Positions 58,093-64,000 of a stretch of DNA of 64,000 bases are shown here, one piece after another. Made by a program: the position numbers and the translations under genes. The notes below the pieces were generated by a model, which saw only the letters and a list, made by a program, of their open reading frames with translations, was not told where the DNA came from and did no database searches. The stretch comes from Halobacteriovorax sp. (lineage in GTDB: Bacteria > Bdellovibrionota > Bacteriovoracia > Bacteriovoracales > Bacteriovoracaceae): positions 1 to 64,000 of the forward strand of contig JAIBDQ010000002.1 of the NCBI GenBank assembly GCA_024686135.1, read 5' to 3'. Position 1 is the first letter of the stretch. Each line of letters starts with the position of its first letter.

Positions 58093-59015
58093 TATTTAAG
58101 TTTTACCTCTGTTTCAAATTCAACTCCGTACTGGAGTTTTAATTCTTTTTGTACAATAGAAATAGTTTCACATATATCTTCAAAATTAGCACCACCTGTA
58201 TTCACCATAAAATTAGCGTGCTTTGGGCTTATTTGAATTTTTTTATTAATAAAACCCTTCATCTCTATTATATCGATAAACATTCCCGCAGGGCAAACCT
58301 TGTTAGTTTTTTTATCATTCTTGAAAATACAGCCACAAGTTGATTCCTTTAAGGGCTGTGTTCTATTTCTTAAAGCTAAATAATCTTTAATTTGAGTTGT
58401 AATTTCAGGGGATTGACCATGGTGTATTAGCTTAGCTCCTGTTATTACGTCGCCTTTTTCTAGAAAGTGATTTTTTCTGTAACTAAAAGATGATTCTTTA
58501 ACTATTACCTTTCTTTCAATTCCCAACTTATTAACCACAAATACTTCTTTAACAATATTACAAATTTCACCTAAATTTGTACCAGCATTCATAAAAAGCG
58601 CCCCACCTAGAGAGGCAGGAATCCCAGTAAACACCTCCCATCCTTTCAAGCCATTTTTTACAGCATGAGAAGATAGTACTGATAATGAAACTGAAGCTGG
58701 TAAAATATATTCTTCATGCACTTCATCTAAGTAAGATTTTTCAAATGGAAAACTCAGCATCAAATAGGGCAGGTCCGATGTTTTCGGAAGAAGCTGATTT
58801 GCGCCCCAACCAATTACTCTAAACTCAATATTGGTTTTTGTAAGTACAGGTAACAGTTTTTTTAAGGCCAGCAAGCTCTTAACAGTGATTAAATCCCCAA
58901 CGGCCACTAATCTCATAGTTGAGTATTTTGTAAGATCCTTAGATTCTTCTAACTCTACTTCTTTTATCTCAGAAACTAATTTAGAAAGACTACTAATTCC
59001 CATCGGCCCACTCAC
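58092..59015 (-). CDS. murB: UDP-N-acetylenolpyruvoylglucosamine reductase MurB
   Basis: GWGANQLL, GWEVFTGIPASLGGALFMNAGTNLGEI, SFSYRKNHF. Confidence 0.93.
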   Translation of the reverse strand: MSGPMGISSLSKLVSEIKEVELEESKDLTKYSTMRLVAVGDLITVKSLLALKKLLPVLTKTNIEFRVIGWGANQLLPKTSDLPYLMLSFPFEKSYLDEVHEEYILPASVSLSVLSSHAVKNGLKGWEVFTGIPASLGGALFMNAGTNLGEICNIVKEVFVVNKLGIERKVIVKESSFSYRKNHFLEKGDVITGAKLIHHGQSPEITTQIKDYLALRNRTQPLKESTCGCIFKNDKKTNKVCPAGMFIDIIEMKGFINKKIQISPKHANFMVNTGGANFEDICETISIVQKELKLQYGVEFETEVKLK

Positions 59016-60375
59016 GAGCTTTTCTACCTATAGCTCCAGCTCCTAAACATAAAAAAGCTATCTCTTTATCTAAAAAAGGTTTTATCAATTCACCGATGTC
59101 ATCAATTGAACCAACTTGCTCGCACAGACCTGGATGTAAATGGTTTATATCTTTTACCAATCTCTCCGTTGTTATTCCCTCAATCGGTTTTTCACTCGCA
59201 GGGTATATTGGCGCAATAAAAACTCTATCGGCATTATTAAAGCTATGAAGAAACTCATCCCAACAATCTCTAGTTCTAGAAAATCTATGGGGCTCAAAAA
59301 AGACTACAACTTCTTTTTCTTTCCTTGTATCTTTCATAGTTTTAATTGTTGTTTTAATTTCTGTTGGATGATGACCATAATCATCTATTAACTCAAAACC
59401 ATCCTTCTTATAAAGGTTTTGCAATCTTCTTCCAACGCCTTTAAATTTTTGAATAGAGGATAGGATCAAATCTTCCTTTACACCCATAGAGTAGGCCATA
59501 GAGATTGCGCCAAGGGCATTTAGAACATTATGACGCCCAGGAAGTTGTATTTTAATTTTTCCTAAATCTCGCCCGTCAACGACCAAGCTAAACTCTGCTA
59601 AATCAGGACTCATTTTAATATCTTTGGCTCCAATATTGGCTTCAACCCCTTCATCTAAAATACCATAAGTGATATGAGGTTTTTTCATTTTAGGGATAAG
59701 AGAATTTATTATATCGTCATGTGCATTAAGGGCACAGCATCCATAAAATGGAACCTTATTGGTAAAGTCTTCAAAAGCTTTTATTAAGTTTTCTTTTGTT
59801 TTGTAATGATCAAGATGATCAAAATCAATGTTTGTTATTACCGACATAATAGGGTTTAAGAGGAGGAAAGATCCGTCAGACTCATCAGCTTCAGCAACTA
59901 AAAATTCCCCTGTACCGACTTTTGCATGTCCTTCTAAGTTTTCAACAATTCCACCTATGATATACGTTGGCTCAAACCGACTTTCTTCTAAGATTGTTGC
60001 CAAAATTGAAGTTGTCGTGGTTTTTCCATGAGTGCCTGCCACAGCGACTCCTTTCTTTAGTCGCATTAACTCTGCAAGCATTTCTGCACGTCTCATTATT
60101 GGAATATTTTCCTCATTAGCTCTTTTGATTTCTGGGTTCGTCTCATCTATAGCAGAACTGTATACAACAACAGTAACATCTTTAAGATTTTCCCAAGCAT
60201 GACCTTTGTAAACTTCAGCACCAAGCTTTTGAAGCTTCTCTGTATTTGCTGATGACGCCATATCGGAGCCTGAAACCTTATAACCTAAACTAAGTAGGAT
60301 TTCTGCAATCCCACTCATACCAATTCCACCAATTCCTATAAAGTGAACCTTTACAGACTTATTTAGATTAAACAA
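58993..60375 (-). CDS. murC: UDP-N-acetylmuramate-L-alanine ligase MurC; start re-assigned to TTG at 60375
   Basis: HFIGIGGIGMSGIAEILL, GTHGKTTTTSILA, DDYGHHPTEI. TTG preceded by AAGGAGAATAAA; the longer ORF (60534) overlaps ftsW. Confidence 0.95.
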   Translation of the reverse strand: MFNLNKSVKVHFIGIGGIGMSGIAEILLSLGYKVSGSDMASSANTEKLQKLGAEVYKGHAWENLKDVTVVVYSSAIDETNPEIKRANEENIPIMRRAEMLAELMRLKKGVAVAGTHGKTTTTSILATILEESRFEPTYIIGGIVENLEGHAKVGTGEFLVAEADESDGSFLLLNPIMSVITNIDFDHLDHYKTKENLIKAFEDFTNKVPFYGCCALNAHDDIINSLIPKMKKPHITYGILDEGVEANIGAKDIKMSPDLAEFSLVVDGRDLGKIKIQLPGRHNVLNALGAISMAYSMGVKEDLILSSIQKFKGVGRRLQNLYKKDGFELIDDYGHHPTEIKTTIKTMKDTRKEKEVVVFFEPHRFSRTRDCWDEFLHSFNNADRVFIAPIYPASEKPIEGITTERLVKDINHLHPGLCEQVGSIDDIGELIKPFLDKEIAFLCLGAGAIGRKAREWADGN

Positions 60376-60385
60376 TTTATTCTCC

Positions 60386-61609
60386 TTACCTTGGTAACCT
60401 GCTCGCAGGGAACCTTTTTTCTGATAACGACGGACTTGTTGAAGAGATCGGGGAAGGTGTTTCAGAAAAAACATCTTCCCTGGAAAAAGGATTATCTTGA
60501 ACAAAGAGGGTTTTTCTATATGAATTAATCGCACTTAAAACTAGCCCGATTCCAAAAGCATTAGCAAGCAGACTTGAGCCACCAGAACTAATAAAAGGAA
60601 GGTTTAGTCCTTTGGTCGGAAGCAAACCTAATACTACCCCCATATTCAAAGTTGCCTGTAATGAAATTAAAAAGACTACACACGATACAATAATTGCATG
60701 ACTTCTATTTTTAATTAGTAATGCTAACTTTTGTCCATATAAATTAAAAAGAAAGAACAAGACTACTATAGTGAACACGCCAATAAACCCAAGCTCTTCT
60801 CCGATTACACTAAAAATAAAATCGTTATGAGCTTCTGGTAAATAAAACAGTTTTTCATTACTATTTCCAAGACCTGTTCCCAGTATGGAGCCATTCGCAA
60901 AGCCTAAGTAAGATTGGATTATTTGAAATCCAGATGTTTGAGGGTTCTTCCATGGGTCTAAAAAAGAAAAAAGCCTTTTAACTCTATAGGGTTGAGATAT
61001 AAGGATTGGAATTAACGCTGTAATAGCTACTCCAAAACCCCAGTAAAAGATTTTTCTAGGAAACGAACTTAAAAAACAAGCATAAAGAACTATAATTAAA
61101 CATATCGTAAATGATCCAAAGTCCGGCTGCATAAGCAAGAGGAGTAATGGAAGAAGCATTCCCACACTTCTGTTAATCTTTGTATTTTTATCTAGAGAAT
61201 TAAAGTTTTCAAAAAAGTTAACAGCGCTTAGGAGGACTGTATATTTCACTAGCTCACCTGGCTGGAAACCAAAGAGCCCTAAATCTAACCACCTCTTCGC
61301 TCCCTTTACAACTTTTCCAAATCCAGGAAGAAAGGTGGCAAGCAACATTGCTGTCAAAACCCAATTTACAATATGTCCGTATTTCATCCAAAACGAAACT
61401 TTAGTTTTTGAAATGACAAAAGCTATAACTGTTCCTATAGAAAGAAAAATCACTTGTTTGAAAAAAAAGTAATTACTATTTCCATATTGCTCTTGAGCAA
61501 AAATATAACTTGATGAGTAGACCATGATCACGCCAATCGTAGATAGGATTAACGTGAAAATAACGACTAATTTTGTGGTACTCTGTAGATCTTCTAACTT
61601 ATCTTCCAT
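60386..61609 (-). CDS. ftsW: Lipid II polymerase / division protein FtsW
   Basis: SEDS fold; LGLFGFQPGELVKY, PEAHNDFIFSVIGEELGFIG, GLNLPFISSGGSSLL. Confidence 0.96.
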   Translation of the reverse strand: MEDKLEDLQSTTKLVVIFTLILSTIGVIMVYSSSYIFAQEQYGNSNYFFFKQVIFLSIGTVIAFVISKTKVSFWMKYGHIVNWVLTAMLLATFLPGFGKVVKGAKRWLDLGLFGFQPGELVKYTVLLSAVNFFENFNSLDKNTKINRSVGMLLPLLLLLMQPDFGSFTICLIIVLYACFLSSFPRKIFYWGFGVAITALIPILISQPYRVKRLFSFLDPWKNPQTSGFQIIQSYLGFANGSILGTGLGNSNEKLFYLPEAHNDFIFSVIGEELGFIGVFTIVVLFFLFNLYGQKLALLIKNRSHAIIVSCVVFLISLQATLNMGVVLGLLPTKGLNLPFISSGGSSLLANAFGIGLVLSAINSYRKTLFVQDNPFSREDVFSETPSPISSTSPSLSEKRFPASRLPR

Positions 61610-61656
61610 AAGGTTATTTTAACAAACCCTATAAAATCTGCTAGTTGTATTTTCAA

Positions 61657-63039
61657 TTACAATTGGTAGACCAATTTCTTAAAGTAATTACCACGTTCTT
61701 CAAAATCCCTAAAAAAGTCTGAACTTCCATTACCCGGGGAAAGTAGTATGGTATCGCCCGTTCTACTTTTTTGGTAAGCAAATAAAACTGATTCTTCGAA
61801 ACTTCCAACAATATAAGTTTGTGAATGCTCTCCAAGGGCTCTATTTAGCCTTTCCTTACACTCGCCGACTAAAACAAGGACTCTAGCGTGCTTGATAATT
61901 TCACCTGCATAAGGCTCAAACTCTATTTCTTCATTATCTTTACCGCCTGCGATCAGGATCACAGGGTTTTTGTAGGAAGCGATACTTTTGAGCATATCTT
62001 CCATTTTTTCGGCTTTTGAATCGTTATAGAAGGAAACTCCATTTTTCTCCATCAAGAATTCGATTCTATGTGGGATTCCAGGGAATTTTTCAATACAGTT
62101 TTGGATAGCTTTATCAGAAGCATCTAGGGCCTTACAGGCCGTTATTGCGGCAAGAAGATTTTCTCGATTATCCTGTCCAACAATTCGCATCTTATTAACT
62201 TTAAATTCTGAATGATAATTAATATTGCTATGAATTCTTCTTTCGTGAAAATGTGTCCCCTGAATTTCATTCATCACACCCATTTTCAAAAAGCTTCTTC
62301 TAGAATACCAGTAAGTTTGGCAATTCGCGTTTCTGAAAAAGGTATTATTAGCAAGGGTATCAAAGTTTACTACCAAAGTGTCATCTGGCGATAATGACTT
62401 AATGATTGAAAGCTTCGTTTCAATATATTCACCAACAGACCTAAAATGAGACTCTGGGTATTTTTCACTAATATTTGTAAAGACAACAAGCTTCGGATGA
62501 AAGTTTTGCAAGCTTTTCATTTGAATTGCTGAGACTTCAACAATTACATAATCAATTTCTTCTTTATTCGGAAGCATACAGTATTCAATAAATGGACTCT
62601 CACTCGTTCCACCTACGAAAACATTCTTACCATCAAGCTTCATCGTAAAGCCGATCATATGAGCAACAGTTGTTCTTCCCTGGCTACCGCAAACTGCAAT
62701 TATTGGTTTTCTACAAAGTTTATTGGCCAAACCAAATTCACTATAAACTTCTTTTCCGTTCTGTCTTGCTAACTCTAACTGTGGAAGCATAGGATCCACC
62801 GAAGAAGTATAAACAACAACATCAGCATCTATAAAGTCTTCATCTCTATGCTCACCAAAAGTCATTTCAGGAGCTGGAGATATTTTCTTTAGTTTTTTAA
62901 CAGCTTTATTTAAGTCAAAGATGGGCTTTATATCAGTAACTCTAATCAAGCATTCTAATCTATTGAAGAAGTTGATAAGGGTAAAACCTGTTCTGCCTAT
63001 ACCAACAATAAGAACTTTCTTATTTTTAAAACGTTCCAT
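61657..63039 (-). CDS. murD: UDP-N-acetylmuramoylalanine-D-glutamate ligase MurD-like, divergent catalytic motifs
   Basis: Position mraY-murD-ftsW; VLIVGIGRTGFTLINFF, PHRIEFLMEKNGVSFYNDSKAE, LLSPGNGSSDFFRDFEERG. Confidence 0.85.
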   Translation of the reverse strand: MERFKNKKVLIVGIGRTGFTLINFFNRLECLIRVTDIKPIFDLNKAVKKLKKISPAPEMTFGEHRDEDFIDADVVVYTSSVDPMLPQLELARQNGKEVYSEFGLANKLCRKPIIAVCGSQGRTTVAHMIGFTMKLDGKNVFVGGTSESPFIEYCMLPNKEEIDYVIVEVSAIQMKSLQNFHPKLVVFTNISEKYPESHFRSVGEYIETKLSIIKSLSPDDTLVVNFDTLANNTFFRNANCQTYWYSRRSFLKMGVMNEIQGTHFHERRIHSNINYHSEFKVNKMRIVGQDNRENLLAAITACKALDASDKAIQNCIEKFPGIPHRIEFLMEKNGVSFYNDSKAEKMEDMLKSIASYKNPVILIAGGKDNEEIEFEPYAGEIIKHARVLVLVGECKERLNRALGEHSQTYIVGSFEESVLFAYQKSRTGDTILLSPGNGSSDFFRDFEERGNYFKKLVYQL

Positions 63040-63044
63040 TCAAA

Positions 63045-64000
63045 TTACCTCATCTTAAGGGTCGCAATCGCAACCAACGCCAGAAAAATACTAATGATCC
63101 AAAATCGGACAATAACTTTTGGCTCTGGCCAGCCTAACAACTCAAAATGGTGATGAATGGGTGCCATCTTAAAAATTCTTTTACCTCTTAATTTAAAAGA
63201 CGCCACTTGAAGTATTACCGATAAGGCTTCAACAACAAAAACACCGCCAATTAAGACAAATAAAATTTCATTCTTCGTAATGACTGCAATTGTTCCCAAT
63301 GTGCCGCCAAGAGACAAAGACCCTACATCACCCATAAATATTTGAGCTGGATAAGAGTTGTACCATAAAAAGCCTACGCCAGCACCTATAATGGCCGTAG
63401 CTAAAACGCTCAACTCGCCCACACCATCGATGTATGGAATAAATAAATAGCTACTAATTTCGCGATGCCCCGACACATAAGCGAGCAATGCCAAAGTCAC
63501 TGAACTTGTAATAATTGGACCAATGGCGAGGCCATCCAACCCATCAGTTAGATTAACCGCATTACTAGAGCCAACAATGACTAAAGTAGAAAACAGGACG
63601 TAACCAACTCCGCCCATATCAAACAGAGGTCCCTTCACAAATGGAACATAGAATTGAGTATCAATAACACCTTGATAATAGAGATACCATGAGGCAGCCA
63701 GGGCAGTTAATATCTGCCAAACAAGCTTTCCTTTAGCAGAAACACCATCCGTATTCCCCCTAAGGACTATTAGGTAATCATCCAAAAAACCCAATACAAA
63801 ATAAGAACTCAATACAAACATCGTGACCAAGAAAGGCGCCGACATGAAGTTCCCGCAAAAGATTAATGCGAACAAAATGCTGCCTAGAATAAAAACTCCA
63901 CCCATTGTTGGAGTTCCAGCTTTCTTTAAATGACTCTCTGGGCCGCTCTCCCTAATCACCTGTCCGAATTGCTTTAATTTCATAAAGTTTATAAAAGCCT
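63045..64000 (-). CDS. mraY: Phospho-N-acetylmuramoyl-pentapeptide transferase MraY, 5' end beyond window
   Basis: SHLKKAGTPTMGGVFIL, NAVNLTDGLDGLAIG, APIHHHFELLGWPEPKVIVRFWI. Frame is open upstream of 63983 to the window edge. Confidence 0.96.
   Translation of the reverse strand, partial: AFINFMKLKQFGQVIRESGPESHLKKAGTPTMGGVFILGSILFALIFCGNFMSAPFLVTMFVLSSYFVLGFLDDYLIVLRGNTDGVSAKGKLVWQILTALAASWYLYYQGVIDTQFYVPFVKGPLFDMGGVGYVLFSTLVIVGSSNAVNLTDGLDGLAIGPIITSSVTLALLAYVSGHREISSYLFIPYIDGVGELSVLATAIIGAGVGFLWYNSYPAQIFMGDVGSLSLGGTLGTIAVITKNEILFVLIGGVFVVEALSVILQVASFKLRGKRIFKMAPIHHHFELLGWPEPKVIVRFWIISIFLALVAIATLKMR

Noticed and set aside
60376-60534. N-terminal extension of murC overlapping ftsW
   Set aside because: TTG at 60375 with AAGGAG upstream gives a canonical MurC N-terminus; extension is non-homologous frame shadow.
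1-64000. CRISPR arrays, tRNA/rRNA genes, transposases, prophage or defence islands
   Set aside because: Looked for regular repeats, cloverleaf motifs and typical proteins; none seen by eye. tRNAscan/CRISPR software would be needed for certainty.

Overview
This 64 kb window is a gene-dense, AT-rich chromosomal segment. It probably comes from a Bdellovibrionota/Bacteriovorax-like bacterium; that placement is an inference from gene content and order. I see no phage, transposon, CRISPR array, tRNA or rRNA gene. Main blocks: (1) a type IV pilus locus on the minus strand, pilB-pilT-pilC-pilA-[TPR gene on + strand]-ABC ATPase-ABC permease-pilD-pilM-N-O-P-Q-TPR, in Myxococcus-like order but without pilS/pilR; (2) an aroE-like gene, ribF and a Bat/MoxR operon (moxR, DUF58, batA, batB/C fusion, batD); (3) a 1472-aa predicted lipoprotein with a partner gene, a divergent NFACT protein, lepB, a PBP-like transpeptidase and rlmE; (4) a + strand flagellar cap/chaperone locus (fliD, fliS) followed by a Maf-N-like protein, two GT9-like proteins, a missed 45-aa ORF, a helical protein and a histidine kinase/receiver pair; (5) nadK, recN, an LpxH-like phosphoesterase, two flagellin genes each with a sigma28-like promoter, and an ADP-heptose-type nucleotidyltransferase gene; (6) a dcw cell-wall/division cluster (mraY-murD-ftsW-murC-murB-ftsQ-like-ftsA-ftsZ) that lacks murG and encodes a MurD with altered catalytic motifs. 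The best candidates for something undescribed are the post-fliS glycosylation/regulatory block and the atypical dcw cluster.
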